A stretch of DNA of 64,000 nt. Origin: Nostoc sp. ATCC 53789 (GTDB lineage Bacteria > Cyanobacteriota > Cyanobacteriia > Cyanobacteriales > Nostocaceae). The translations under genes were made by a program, and so were the position numbers. The notes under the pieces were generated by a model that did no database searches, was not told where the DNA came from, and worked only from the letters and a program-made list of their open reading frames with translations. Location: assembly GCF_009873495.1 (NCBI RefSeq), contig NZ_CP046703.1, positions 1,674,001 to 1,738,000 on the forward strand. The letters are read 5' to 3'. Below, piece after piece: positions 54,998 through 63,976 of this stretch (positions within the stretch are counted from its first letter, which is position 1; each line of letters opens with the position of its first letter).

Positions 54998-57145
54998 ATG
55001 CCCTACGAAAAGTTAGAAATTACCACACCAGCACCCGTTTTATCTTGGGCAAATCACTCTTTGGGCCCAGAAGAAACCAAGATGGCAAAAAATGTGGCAT
55101 CATTACCATTTGTGTTTAAGCACGTGGCCTTAATGCCAGATGTCCACTTAGGCAAAGGTGCTTTAGTTGGTTCTGTAATTGCAACCAAAGAGGCAATTAT
55201 CCCTGCTGCTGTCGGTGTAGATATTGGTTGCTTCATAGGAGATACCTTAATTCCTCTAGCGGATGGTAAATCTTATCGTATTAAAGACCTAATGGATTGG
55301 GGTACAGAGTTTATTGTTTATGCTTGTACGCCAACAGGAAAAATCGTTGCGGCTCAAGCAACTGCTAAGTTGACTAGACGAAATGCTCCACTCGTGAAAG
55401 TGATTCTGGATAACGGTGAAGAAATTATTTGTACTCCCGATCACCAATTCATGCTTCGAGACGGAACCTATAAAGAAGCTCAGTTACTTCAAGCAGAGAC
55501 TTCCTTAATGCCCTTTTACTCCAAGACTGACAAAGATGGCTACACCCTGATTACTCAGCCATACTCCAGCAGATGGCAAAAAGCACACTGGATTATTGCC
55601 AGGTCTGGGTTACTCGGCAAAGTTCCTAGATTTGAGGGACAGAAAACAGTTATTCATCATCAGAATTTCGATGAATCTGATAATCGACCAGAAAATCTTC
55701 AATTCATGGGTAATCGCGATCATTCTGCTTACCACCGCTCTCTAGTGGAGCGTAACCAACACTGGCATTCTGCCGAATTTGAAGAAAAAAGAGTTGCTTC
55801 CCTTGCTCAAAAAGCAAAAACTCCAGAAGGATACCAATACTATGCTGAACGGGGAACTAGGAATATCCTTCAATACATGGAACAGCAACCAGAGCATTTT
55901 AAAAATGCAGTCGCAGATAATGGTAATCGGGGTAAACAATATCTAGTTGAATATAACAAGAGTGAAAAAGGGAGAGAAAAATCTCAAGAGATTGCTAACC
56001 GATACTATACCTGTGAGATTTGTGGTGTAGATGTCAAAACTCCAATTGGACTCCACAATCACCGCAGAAAAGAACATCAATGCAATCACAAGGTTGTAGC
56101 AGTAAATCTACTAAATTACACAGAGGATGTTTACTGTCTAACAGTACCGGAGTACCATAATTTCGCTCTGAAAGCCGGAGTATTTGTTCATAACTGCGGT
56201 ATGAGCGCGATCAAAACAGCATTTACCGCCGAACAACTAGAAGGAAAACTGAAGAAAATCCGCTTGGATATTGAAGCAGCAATTCCGACTGGATTCAACG
56301 AAAATAAAGACGTTGAAAAATCCGTCAGTAACTGGCAACACTGGGATGATTTTAAAGACTTGCATCGAGGTGTGCAAGACCTACAAGGTAAAGCAATGAA
56401 ACAGATGGGTTCTCTTGGTGGAGGAAATCACTTTATTGAAGTGTGCCTTGATACAGAGAATCAAGTTTGGCTGATGCTGCATTCTGGTTCGCGTAACATC
56501 GGCAATAAACTCGCCCAGTGTCATATTCACACAGCCAGAGAATTAGCAAAAATGGCAGGTAATAAATTACCTGACCCTGATTTGGCTCACTTTGTCGCTG
56601 GTACGCCAGAATTCCAGGCATATTGGCATGATTTGCAATGGTCACAAAACTATGCGCGTGTCAACCGCGATGTGATGATGGCGCGTTTTAAGCACATAGT
56701 TGAAAAACATCTGGTAGGCGGGAAAGCAACTAAACCTTTATTGCAAGTTAATTGTCATCACAATTACGCCGAAAAAGAAGTGCATTTTGACGAGGATGTA
56801 TACGTTACTCGTAAGGGTGCAGTCCGGGCTCAGACTGAAGATTATGGGATTATTCCTGGTTCGATGGGGGCAAAGTCTTTCATTGTTAAGGGTAAAGGTA
56901 ATGCTCACAGTTTCTGTTCTTGTTCCCACGGCGCGGGGCGTTTGATGTCTAGAAATAAGGCAAAAAATGTCTACACACTTGATGATTTGATAGAGCAAAC
57001 AAATGGTGTAGAATGTCGCAAAGATGAGGGTGTACTAGATGAGATTCCAGGTGCTTATAAGCCAATAGAACAAGTAATGGCAAATCAAGCAGATTTAGTT
57101 GAAGTTGTAGCAACACTAAAGCAAGTTCTTTGTGTTAAAGGATAA
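54998..57145 (+). CDS. rtcB: RNA ligase RtcB interrupted by an intein
   Basis: The 715-residue reading frame is an RtcB RNA ligase (393 residues after splicing) with an intein of 322 residues (78-399). RtcB joins 3'-phosphate or 2',3'-cyclic phosphate ends to 5'-OH ends with Mn and GTP, and is used in tRNA and RNA repair. The N-extein contains PDVHLGKGALVGSVI and ends VDIG; the C-extein begins CGMSAIKT, where the Cys (residue 400) is the Mn ligand and the required +1 residue of splicing. GSLGGGNHFIEV and SCSHGAGRLMSR (catalytic His) follow. Ligation thus requires protein splicing. The archaeal protein PH1602 also has an intein in this gene. A terminator follows at 57154. Confidence 0.96.
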   Translation: MPYEKLEITTPAPVLSWANHSLGPEETKMAKNVASLPFVFKHVALMPDVHLGKGALVGSVIATKEAIIPAAVGVDIGCFIGDTLIPLADGKSYRIKDLMDWGTEFIVYACTPTGKIVAAQATAKLTRRNAPLVKVILDNGEEIICTPDHQFMLRDGTYKEAQLLQAETSLMPFYSKTDKDGYTLITQPYSSRWQKAHWIIARSGLLGKVPRFEGQKTVIHHQNFDESDNRPENLQFMGNRDHSAYHRSLVERNQHWHSAEFEEKRVASLAQKAKTPEGYQYYAERGTRNILQYMEQQPEHFKNAVADNGNRGKQYLVEYNKSEKGREKSQEIANRYYTCEICGVDVKTPIGLHNHRRKEHQCNHKVVAVNLLNYTEDVYCLTVPEYHNFALKAGVFVHNCGMSAIKTAFTAEQLEGKLKKIRLDIEAAIPTGFNENKDVEKSVSNWQHWDDFKDLHRGVQDLQGKAMKQMGSLGGGNHFIEVCLDTENQVWLMLHSGSRNIGNKLAQCHIHTARELAKMAGNKLPDPDLAHFVAGTPEFQAYWHDLQWSQNYARVNRDVMMARFKHIVEKHLVGGKATKPLLQVNCHHNYAEKEVHFDEDVYVTRKGAVRAQTEDYGIIPGSMGAKSFIVKGKGNAHSFCSCSHGAGRLMSRNKAKNVYTLDDLIEQTNGVECRKDEGVLDEIPGAYKPIEQVMANQADLVEVVATLKQVLCVKG
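55229..56194 (+). other. Intein in RtcB (HNH endonuclease and C2H2 finger)
   Basis: Splicing blocks can be read: A is CFIGDTLIPL, B is GEEIICTPDHQF, F is VYCLTVPEYHNFAL and G is VFVHN followed by Cys. The endonuclease-type insert has an HNH core (residues about 218-246, VIHHQNFDESDNRPENLQF). Residues 337-360 fit a classical zinc finger: Y-x-C-x2-C-x9-L-x2-H-x4-H (C339, C342, H355, H360). The finger may help target the homing site. Confidence 0.93.
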
Positions 57146-57153
57146 ATTTGTCG

Positions 57154-57175
57154 GGTGGGTAGTCCCACCTTTTTT
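57154..57175 (+). terminator. Rho-independent terminator of rtcB
   Basis: GGTGGG (57154-57159) and CCCACC (57164-57169) form a stem with loop TAGT, followed by a T-rich tract. It lies nine bases after the stop. Confidence 0.88.
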
Positions 57176-57181
57176 CTTTTT

Positions 57182-57432
57182 TAAATGCAGAAGCTGGTTT
57201 TCAAAATATTCAAGTGAAGACCCAACAACTAGGTTTCTACTGCAATCTAGAGCAAGCTAAAGAATGGAATGGAGGATGGTTTCATCCTAGAGAAAATCCC
57301 TTGTTACAGGTTTCATCAGAGCAAATGGCAGAATTAAAAGCAGAGTATCGTCAAAAAATTGAAGCAGAAGTAACAGAGCAAGGTGCTTGGTATGAAAATC
57401 TGACTTTTTTTGTAACTGGTAGAAAGGTTTAG
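57182..57432 (+). pseudogene. C-terminal fragment of a methyltransferase-like gene
   Basis: The frame from about 57182 reads NAEAGFQNIQVKTQQLGFY, then LEQAKEWNGGWFHPRENPLLQVS, and ends LTFFVTGRKV. This looks like the last 80 residues of a SAM-dependent methyltransferase. The N-terminal SAM-binding part is missing: the fragment begins right behind the rtcB terminator. There is no ribosome site, although a GTG at 57214 could start a 72-residue peptide. I judge it a decayed remnant left by a rearrangement near rtcB. Confidence 0.6.
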
Positions 57433-57440
57433 AGCAAACT

Positions 57441-58319
57441 CTAATTTTCTATTGTATTTAGCCAATTCATTAAATCAGCCTCACTAGCAAAATCTAGTAA
57501 GACTTCACCCAAATTTTCTAACTGAGCTAGGGACAACTCTTGCAACTGGGATTGTAACTGAGAATTAATTGAACCAAGCCGACGAGTTAACAGACGTATC
57601 ACTAACCTGAGTTCTGATTGTCTTCCTTGTTCAAGACCTTGTTCAAGACCTTGTTCAATGCCTCGTTGTCTACCTTCTTGCAATCCTTCTTGGAGAATTT
57701 CTTGATAAATGGCAGATTCTCTCATATCTTCTCTCCTCAAAAACTGACGAATGAGTTCTGGCTCGAAGACCAACCCTGCTAGAAGTTGGGTACATACCGA
57801 GATACTCTGCTTCGTGGCTGCTTCTTCAATCATACTCACCTGAACTGCTACTTGTTGCAGTAAGCTTTGAGGAGAATCTGTTCGCGCCAAAGTTGCCAGA
57901 GGTAACAAACCAGAAGATAACAATAAAGGCTCTGGGTCTTGTTCCCAAATTCGGATGACGCGATAACGATGGGTAGTATTGCGGGCAGTAAATTGATCTA
58001 CAAATACAGCTTCTGAAGTTGTGGGTTTAAGGAAAATTACTACCTGCTCGATATCACAATTGTATTGTCGATATAGCCGCACCTAATAGTCCAACATCCG
58101 CAGTGGCAAGGGTGGAGTTGATGCTGGTAAGGTTTGAAACTCTAAATGCAGTATTTGATTGGCAGTTTGCAAAAAGGTTACTGAATCGGCACGAATTGGT
58201 TCTTGATTTAATTCTGTTTTGAGAATCTGGATGTCCGTTACTTCAGATGCAAGTAAGTAGCGGATAAAATCTTCTGGATACTGCTCAACCAGATATTTCA
58301 GGGTGTTATCGTATGTCAC
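57441..58319 (-). pseudogene. Rpn/PD-(D/E)xK transposase-like gene with nonsense codon
   Basis: From GTG 58319 the minus strand reads 78 codons to LRMLDY, then TAG, then 212 more codons in the same frame (VRLYRQYNCDIEQVVIFLK...). A single TAG (58085-58083) interrupts an otherwise intact gene. The first part has the YLVEQYPEDF and HLEFQT motifs of the Rpn nuclease group; the second has an EQGLEQG-rich tail. In relatives I expect a Trp or Arg at the stop, so TGG or CGA-type to TAG change is plausible. Rpn proteins are recombination-promoting nucleases. Confidence 0.8.
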
Positions 58320-58409
58320 TGTGATATCAGTTTGGACATAAACTCATGTAGAGACGTGATATCGCTACATGATTTGTTCATAAAAATTTAAGTTTACGTG
58401 TTGTTTATT

Positions 58410-58454
58410 GTTAGCGCTACTCTACGATAAAGGCTGTTCGCTCATAGCGCTAAC
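58410..58454. repeat. Perfect 10-bp hairpin near the pdhC 3' end
   Basis: GTTAGCGCTA (58410-58419) pairs with TAGCGCTAAC (58445-58454) across a 25-base loop, 26 bases after the pdhC stop on its strand. It could end the pdhC message. A second hairpin CATGTAG/CTACATG lies at 58345-58371. Confidence 0.55.
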
Positions 58455-58479
58455 ATTTAAATTTGGTGTCTTTTCAAAA

Positions 58480-59781
58480 TTACATTGTCAAAGATTGAGG
58501 ATTTGTCTCAATCAATTTTGCTAAATCTTGCAAGAACGCCGCAGCATGGGCACCGTAAATAATGCGGTGGTCAGAAGTAATATTGACTTGCATTTGTTGC
58601 CGCACGCCAAATAAACCGTCGGGTGTTGCTACCACTTGCGGACGGGATGCCCCGATCGCTAAAATTGAACCTTGTCCAGGCGGCAAAATCGCATCAAATT
58701 TGTCTACGCCAAACATCCCCAAATTAGATAGGGTAAAAGTACCACTGTTGTATTCTTGGGGTTGTAGTTGTTTTGCTCTGGCACGTTCTACCAAAGACTT
58801 CCAAGTACGCGATAGAGAATAAATATCCACTGCATCTGCATTTTGCAACACAGGTGTAATTAATCCGCCATCATCCATCGCTACGGCTACGGAAATGTTG
58901 ATATCAGAATGATAAACAATACCCTGGTCTGAATAGCTAGCATTTAACAATGGGTGTTTTTGCAATGTCACTGCTACAGCTTTCGCCAGTAGCGCTGTCA
59001 TTGTCACGCCTTTGGATTTAATTTGTTTATAAAGTTTGTCTAATCCGTCAGTGGTAATTGTATAACCGACACGGAAGACGGGCACGGATATGGTGGCTAC
59101 CATGTTCCGCACTACGGCATTTTGGAAGGTAGTTAGAGGTACGATTTGACCAGGAACAGCAGCTACCACTGGCGCGGGTGCTGGTGTGCGAGGTGCTGGG
59201 GATGGAACTGGGGCGCTGGTTGGTACAGCTGCTGGTGGGGCAACTGGGGGAGTGGCGGGTTGTTTGCCCTTATTGGACAATGCTTCTACATCTTCGGCGA
59301 CAATGCGACCGTGGGGGCCACTGCCTTGGAGTGTAGTTAAATCAACTTTGAGTTCTTTGGCTAATTTGCGGGCACGGGGTGAAACTACAAGTCTGCCTTC
59401 TTTGTGATTAGAGCCGTTTTGAGACGCTAAGGCAGGTGTTGCAACTGAGGCTGTGGCGGGGATTGGTTCAGGGGCAGAGGTAGTAGTAGCAGCCACGCCA
59501 GAGGAATTGGCAAGAGATTTGGCCTGTTCAATTTCAGCTTCAGTTTCGGCTATGAAGGCGATCGCAGATCCTACTGGGGCAGTTTCACCAGCTTCAACTA
59601 TGATATGAGCAAGAAAGCCTTCATAAAAGGTTTCTACATCCATATCTGCCTTATCTGACTCTACAACCACCACTGTTTCGCCTTTTTCCACTTTGTCCCC
59701 TGGCGATTTCACCCAGGAGACGATTTTGCCTTCCGTCATGGTGGAACTCAGCGCCGGCATAAATACTTCATGAATGCTCAT
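58480..59781 (-). CDS. pdhC: Dihydrolipoamide acetyltransferase (E2 of pyruvate dehydrogenase)
   Basis: The 433-residue E2 carries acetyl groups from pyruvate to CoA in the pyruvate dehydrogenase complex. A single lipoyl domain (1-80) carries the lipoylated lysine in ESDKADMDVE. A Pro/Ala linker follows, then the peripheral-subunit-binding domain (about 130-170, SPRARKLAKELKVDLTTLQGSGPHGRI), a second Ala/Pro linker, and the catalytic domain (about 210-433) ending in ITSDHRIIYGAHAAAFLQDL. The start is ATG 59781 (MSIHEVFMPALSSTM). The E1 and E3 genes are not in the window. Confidence 0.95.
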   Translation of the reverse strand: MSIHEVFMPALSSTMTEGKIVSWVKSPGDKVEKGETVVVVESDKADMDVETFYEGFLAHIIVEAGETAPVGSAIAFIAETEAEIEQAKSLANSSGVAATTTSAPEPIPATASVATPALASQNGSNHKEGRLVVSPRARKLAKELKVDLTTLQGSGPHGRIVAEDVEALSNKGKQPATPPVAPPAAVPTSAPVPSPAPRTPAPAPVVAAVPGQIVPLTTFQNAVVRNMVATISVPVFRVGYTITTDGLDKLYKQIKSKGVTMTALLAKAVAVTLQKHPLLNASYSDQGIVYHSDINISVAVAMDDGGLITPVLQNADAVDIYSLSRTWKSLVERARAKQLQPQEYNSGTFTLSNLGMFGVDKFDAILPPGQGSILAIGASRPQVVATPDGLFGVRQQMQVNITSDHRIIYGAHAAAFLQDLAKLIETNPQSLTM

Positions 59782-60186
59782 AGGGTGGTTTGGAAATCAA
59801 TGGTTTATGGACTTTAACAGCTTTCATCAGATCGAATTGTATCTTGGCGGGAGAGTTTTGGGCTGGAGATTTTATATTTTAGATTGGGAATTGGTATTGG
59901 GAGAGTTCCTAACTCTTAACTCTTAACCCCAGGAACCTAAATATGAATTGGATGTCTATAATACAGAGCAATCCTTAAGGGTTAGCCAATATCTCGATCT
60001 CGTTTTAATCGTTGACTTGCAAAAACCACCATGAGTTTCTCATAGATTAAATGGGATTGCTATTTATACTTCCTCATACCGGATGCTTAAGATACAAGAG
60101 CTACTCACAGGTAGAGGATATGGGATGCAGTTCAATCTAGAATTCAAAATTGGTAATAAACCTATTTGAAATTTCTGTTTACTTTT
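59782..60186. other. AT-rich divergent spacer before the anchored hypothetical gene
   Basis: About 400 bases between divergent genes pdhC and the gene at 60187. Short repeats of CTCTTAACTC type and an AATTGGTA run are visible, but no clear regulatory element. Confidence 0.4.
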
Positions 60187-60711
60187 ATGTCGGCAAAGCT
60201 AAAATTCTTTTTGATTCTGATACTAAGTATCTTTGCCACTGCTGGCGCTGGAGTATATATTACCCAGCGCCAGCAATCTGCACCGATTGTTGAGACTAGT
60301 TATGGTCAAACCCAGCAGGTGAGAGCAATACATCAATCTCAAGAGATTGTGGCATACCCAGACCGCTCTAACTATAAAACCATACCTTTAGAAAATATCA
60401 ACTCATCTCTCCAAGGAAGCGATCCAGCTACCCTCGCTCTGAATGCCTTTGACAACATACCAGCAGTGGAAGGAACGCGAAAGGTAGAGGTAGCTTATCC
60501 ACAACGAAATCAGGCTTTAGTGACGATTACCCAATTCAAGCGGGGTGATGATGCCGTTAGTGCAGTTAAATATCGAGTTGAGATGTCAGCCTTCGGGCGA
60601 TCGCTATTTATTAGTTCTCCTCCAGTCTGGCAAATTGTTTGGGCTGGCTCCCAGGTAGAATGTTCGGCTGGGAGCCTCTCCCGCACAAAGTTAAATCACA
60701 TTTGTCATTAG
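60187..60711 (+). CDS. Membrane-anchored hypothetical protein ending in a repeat array
   Basis: The 174-residue product has an N-terminal membrane anchor (about 5-25, FFLILILSIFATAGAGVYI) and a periplasmic part of about 145 residues with two Cys near the end. I do not recognise the family. The ATG at 60187 gives MSAKLKF; a TTG at 60166 is in frame but lengthens the N-terminus only. The last codons (HICH) and the stop TAG come from heptamer repeat sequence (CATTTGTCATTAGTC), so the C-terminus was probably changed by repeat invasion. Confidence 0.65.
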   Translation: MSAKLKFFLILILSIFATAGAGVYITQRQQSAPIVETSYGQTQQVRAIHQSQEIVAYPDRSNYKTIPLENINSSLQGSDPATLALNAFDNIPAVEGTRKVEVAYPQRNQALVTITQFKRGDDAVSAVKYRVEMSAFGRSLFISSPPVWQIVWAGSQVECSAGSLSRTKLNHICH

Positions 60712-60760
60712 TCATTGGTCACAAAACAAATGACAACGGACAAATGACAAATGACAAATT
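60698..60760. repeat. STRR-type heptamer repeats at two convergent 3' ends
   Basis: CATTTGTCATTAGTCATTGGTC and ACAAATGACAAATGAC-type units fill the space between two convergent stop codons. The same unit families as at 15011-15133 occur, in the opposite arrangement. They supply the stop codon of the plus-strand gene. Confidence 0.85.
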
Positions 60761-61209
60761 TAAATGTCGCCGCGAATCTCTTCTACAACGCCATCGCGCA
60801 GAACGATTTCTACTTGCATTTTGCTAATCAGGTTATCTCCTATCTCTACCCGGAAAAAGCCTTCCATTTGGAATTGGTTGACTTCCTGATCTTGCTGGAG
60901 AAACTGCACTTGCTGGAGATTTTGCAGCAACTGATTTTTTTGTTCTAGAAATTCACTTTTCTTTTGATTGACTTGGAGTTGGATATTGTCAATCTGTTGG
61001 AGGGTCTGGGGCCCGGGTGGTTGCAGACTCTGCTTTTGAATTGCTGCGATCGCTCTTTGTCCTTCTACGTCTAGCTGTTGCAGTTGCTGATCGAGTTGAT
61101 TGATCTGGGTTTGTAACTGCTGTTGTACTTCCTCTTTCCAAAGGGGAGTCACAATAACTTTGACGTTAACGACGCGTTTCAGAAGCAAATTAGATTTGGA
61201 GACATCCAT
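60760..61209 (-). CDS. YlqD-family coiled-coil protein
   Basis: The 149-residue product starts MDVSKSNLLLKRVVNVKVIVTPLWKEE and continues as a long coiled coil rich in Gln and Leu (about 28-115, QLDQQLQQLDVEGQRAI). A final beta segment EIVLRDGVVEEIRG completes the YlqD-like pattern. The function of YlqD proteins is unknown. It is followed by heptamer repeats and lies 42 bases behind the acyl-ligase gene on the same strand, so the two could be co-transcribed. Confidence 0.8.
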   Translation of the reverse strand: MDVSKSNLLLKRVVNVKVIVTPLWKEEVQQQLQTQINQLDQQLQQLDVEGQRAIAAIQKQSLQPPGPQTLQQIDNIQLQVNQKKSEFLEQKNQLLQNLQQVQFLQQDQEVNQFQMEGFFRVEIGDNLISKMQVEIVLRDGVVEEIRGDI

Positions 61210-61251
61210 AAATATTTCACGTTCACTCTTTACAGTTGGGAGGTGGAATTA

Positions 61252-63201
61252 TCAGGCAAACATGCCGTCAATAATATCGCGATAACGTTCCGTGACGACA
61301 TGTCGGCGAACTTTTAGTGTTTGTGTCATCAAACCATTTTCGATGGAAAACGGTTCTAGAATGAGTTTGAATGTCCCAATGCGGTCATCCGGTCGATAGC
61401 CTGGACGATTTTGCACTTCTCGATTCAATTCTTGCCGAAATAAATCCTGGATCATTCTACTCTCCAAGTCAATTTTTTGACTAGGTGAAGAAGTGGCTGG
61501 ATCGTTCTGCGCCCATTTTTCTAGGGCTTCGACATTGGGGACAATCAAGGCTCCCAAGCTGCGCTGATCTTGGCCGACGAGCATAATCTGATCGATGTAG
61601 GGCGATCGCAAACACGCGTCTTCAATCGGCTGCGGCTCGATGTTTTCCCCGTTAGTCAATACAATCGTATCCTTTGCTCTGCCAGTCAGCACTAAGTCGT
61701 CTTGTGGTGTCAACCAGCCCAAATCGCCGCTATCAAACCAACCTTCAGCATCAATTGCTTTCGCTGTCGCTTCCGGATTTTGGTAATAGCCTTGCATAAT
61801 TTGCGGCCCCCTCAACAATACTAAGCCTCGCTTCTCTATTGGCAAAGGCGCTTTTGTCTCAGGATCTACGATTTTAGCTTCTGTAGCGGGGAGTGGTAGC
61901 CCTGATGCACCAATCAAATTTCGCCAAGGACGGCGTACATGGGTAACAGGAGAAGTTTCTGTCAAACCATAACCTTGCAAAATCTGCACACCAATAATTT
62001 CAAAGAAGTTATCGATGTGTCTAGGAAGCGCACCACCGCCGCTAATCATCTGCTTGACGTGTCCTCCTGTGGCTTCTCGCACCTTGGCATAAACTAGTCG
62101 TTCTCCCAAGGCGTGGAGGGGTAATAAAGCCAATGCTTGGATCTTAGCTGCTAATCGTTCGATGGGTGAAGCATGAAGATTATTTAAATCCAATCCCTGA
62201 GCAACTCGCCGCGCTTTAATATATTTGTCGCTAATGCCCAACAAAAAGTTAATTAGGCGTTGTTTTTTGGCTGGTTGTTCGCGGAACTGCTTTTGCACTC
62301 CTTCATAAATCGATTCCCACAGACGGGGCACGCCCACCATATAATTAGGTTTAAATTGTCTCAAATCTCCTTTCACAGAACGCAAGTTGGTATAAATTTG
62401 CGTGCAACCTTGAGATAGTAGGTAATATTCAACAGTCCGCTCGTAGCTATGCCACGAAGGTAGAATACTGAGAACAATGTCGCCCGCATTTGGTTGTAAT
62501 ACTGTGCCAAAGGTGATCACTTGGTGCATCAAATTTTTATAAGACAGCATTACACCCTTGGGTTTACCTGTAGTGCCAGATGTATAAATTAGTGTTGCCA
62601 AAGCATCACGATTTTGTTTAACTGGCACAAAATTATGATTTTTCCCAATTTCGATCAACTGTGCAAAATTCAGCACCTTTAGAGTTTCGCCCGTTGGTGG
62701 TGCTTCATCCGAAAGTAAGATCGCAAACTGAATTGGTAAATCGTTGAGACGGTCTTGTAGTTTTTTAAGTGTCTTTAAATCCTCAACTACTATTGCCGTA
62801 CTGCCGCTATTAGCGATGATAAACAGCAATTCTTCTTTTTCCGCTTGGGAACTACGCACCGCATCAACTGCACCAGCAGCCATTATGCCTTGATCGGCAA
62901 TAAACCACCGGGGACTGTTGTCAGAAATTAAGGAAATGCGATCGCCTAGCTTCACTCCCAACGCCTGTAACCCAGCAGCAAATACAACTATTTGCTCCGC
63001 TAACTGTGTATAAGTAATCACAATTTCTGGTTTAGCGTGAGGACTGCGGAGGGCAACAATATCACCAAATCGTTGAGATGCCAAAGGCCAAACTTCTGGT
63101 AGCGATTCCACATTTGTGTAATCTACCAACCGCTTTAATGCCTCACGTTCTTGCTCACTGATGTTAGATAAAAAAGAAGACGCGGTTTGGGTTTTTGACA
63201 T
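61252..63201 (-). CDS. aas: Long-chain acyl-ACP/acyl-CoA synthetase
   Basis: The 649-residue AMP-forming ligase activates free fatty acids; in cyanobacteria the single enzyme of this type acts mainly on acyl carrier protein to recycle fatty acids. The P-loop motif is TLIYTSGTTGKPKGVMLSY, followed by GYGLTETSPV and GWFDSGDLGWLTPQDDLVLTGRAKD. It ends KVRRHVVTERYRDIIDGMF. It works at the membrane. Start ATG 63201. CoA versus ACP preference cannot be seen in the sequence. Confidence 0.92.
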   Translation of the reverse strand: MSKTQTASSFLSNISEQEREALKRLVDYTNVESLPEVWPLASQRFGDIVALRSPHAKPEIVITYTQLAEQIVVFAAGLQALGVKLGDRISLISDNSPRWFIADQGIMAAGAVDAVRSSQAEKEELLFIIANSGSTAIVVEDLKTLKKLQDRLNDLPIQFAILLSDEAPPTGETLKVLNFAQLIEIGKNHNFVPVKQNRDALATLIYTSGTTGKPKGVMLSYKNLMHQVITFGTVLQPNAGDIVLSILPSWHSYERTVEYYLLSQGCTQIYTNLRSVKGDLRQFKPNYMVGVPRLWESIYEGVQKQFREQPAKKQRLINFLLGISDKYIKARRVAQGLDLNNLHASPIERLAAKIQALALLPLHALGERLVYAKVREATGGHVKQMISGGGALPRHIDNFFEIIGVQILQGYGLTETSPVTHVRRPWRNLIGASGLPLPATEAKIVDPETKAPLPIEKRGLVLLRGPQIMQGYYQNPEATAKAIDAEGWFDSGDLGWLTPQDDLVLTGRAKDTIVLTNGENIEPQPIEDACLRSPYIDQIMLVGQDQRSLGALIVPNVEALEKWAQNDPATSSPSQKIDLESRMIQDLFRQELNREVQNRPGYRPDDRIGTFKLILEPFSIENGLMTQTLKVRRHVVTERYRDIIDGMFA

Positions 63202-63461
63202 AACACCTTACCTAAATATCGTAAATTAATTGTTTTTCCAGTTTATTTTGTTATCCCGCTACAATAACCGTCCTTATTATCCACATTCCCTTCTGTGTAT
63301 AATAATTCCAGAAATTCCACGTTTATATTTACAAAAATTTATGTTAAAGTTAGTTTACATAGAGTGCAAGCAATAGATGGACTGAAGGTCAATCCTACAC
63401 ATAATATTATGTTTGCACCTCAAAACAGCAATCGCCTATTTTTCACAGGAGATGATTACCT

Positions 63462-63707
63462 ATGAATTTGATAGACGCTATACTGCTAACGCTGCTCAAT
63501 ATTACTATTTGCATAGCGTTTCCTAAGCTTGTAGCAATCTTTTTGGCTGATAAAATCAAACCTAATGGAGTGTCGCGTAACGGTTCAAAATTGCAAATAG
63601 CCAAAATTGAACTTACGAGTTTTCCTTATTGTACAGCGTACTCATTAACAGGGAGTCAATACTGCAAATTCAGTCCTGATTTTTGTTCCAAGTGTTCTCC
63701 AAATTGA
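63462..63707 (+). CDS. Small hypothetical membrane-anchored protein
   Basis: The 81-residue product opens with a hydrophobic helix (about 4-28, IDAILLTLLNITICIAFPKLVAIFL) and ends in a Cys-containing tail (YCTAYSL, YCKFSPDFCSKC). AGGAGA lies upstream of the ATG at 63462, supporting translation. I do not recognise the family. The tail with four Cys could bind metal or form disulfides, but that is a guess. Confidence 0.55.
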   Translation: MNLIDAILLTLLNITICIAFPKLVAIFLADKIKPNGVSRNGSKLQIAKIELTSFPYCTAYSLTGSQYCKFSPDFCSKCSPN

Positions 63708-63797
63708 TGGATTGTTTGCCAAGTTGGAAAAATTTATTTTTTTCCAGCACCTATATTTTTGCATTCCAATTGATAGTTTATGTGTCTACTTATGCAA

Positions 63798-63826
63798 GCG
63801 ATGTCTACGATGAGCTACGCTAACGC
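63798..63826 (+). repeat. Dispersed GCGATGTCTACG repeat, copy near right edge
   Basis: GCGATGTCTACGATGAGCTA begins a full-length 29-bp copy of the dispersed repeat family also seen at 2491, 44381 and 45348. Confidence 0.75.
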
Positions 63827-63976
63827 TAATTCGATTATGATTGCTGAAACCCTTATGCTGTAAGTATTTATCATTTACACACAAGCTTATTGAACAGTAC
63901 GTACATAATTTCACAGTGCGATCGTGTCGTTCAGTAGCGATCCTATTTGATTTGTAAGAATTGCAACCCCCAGATC

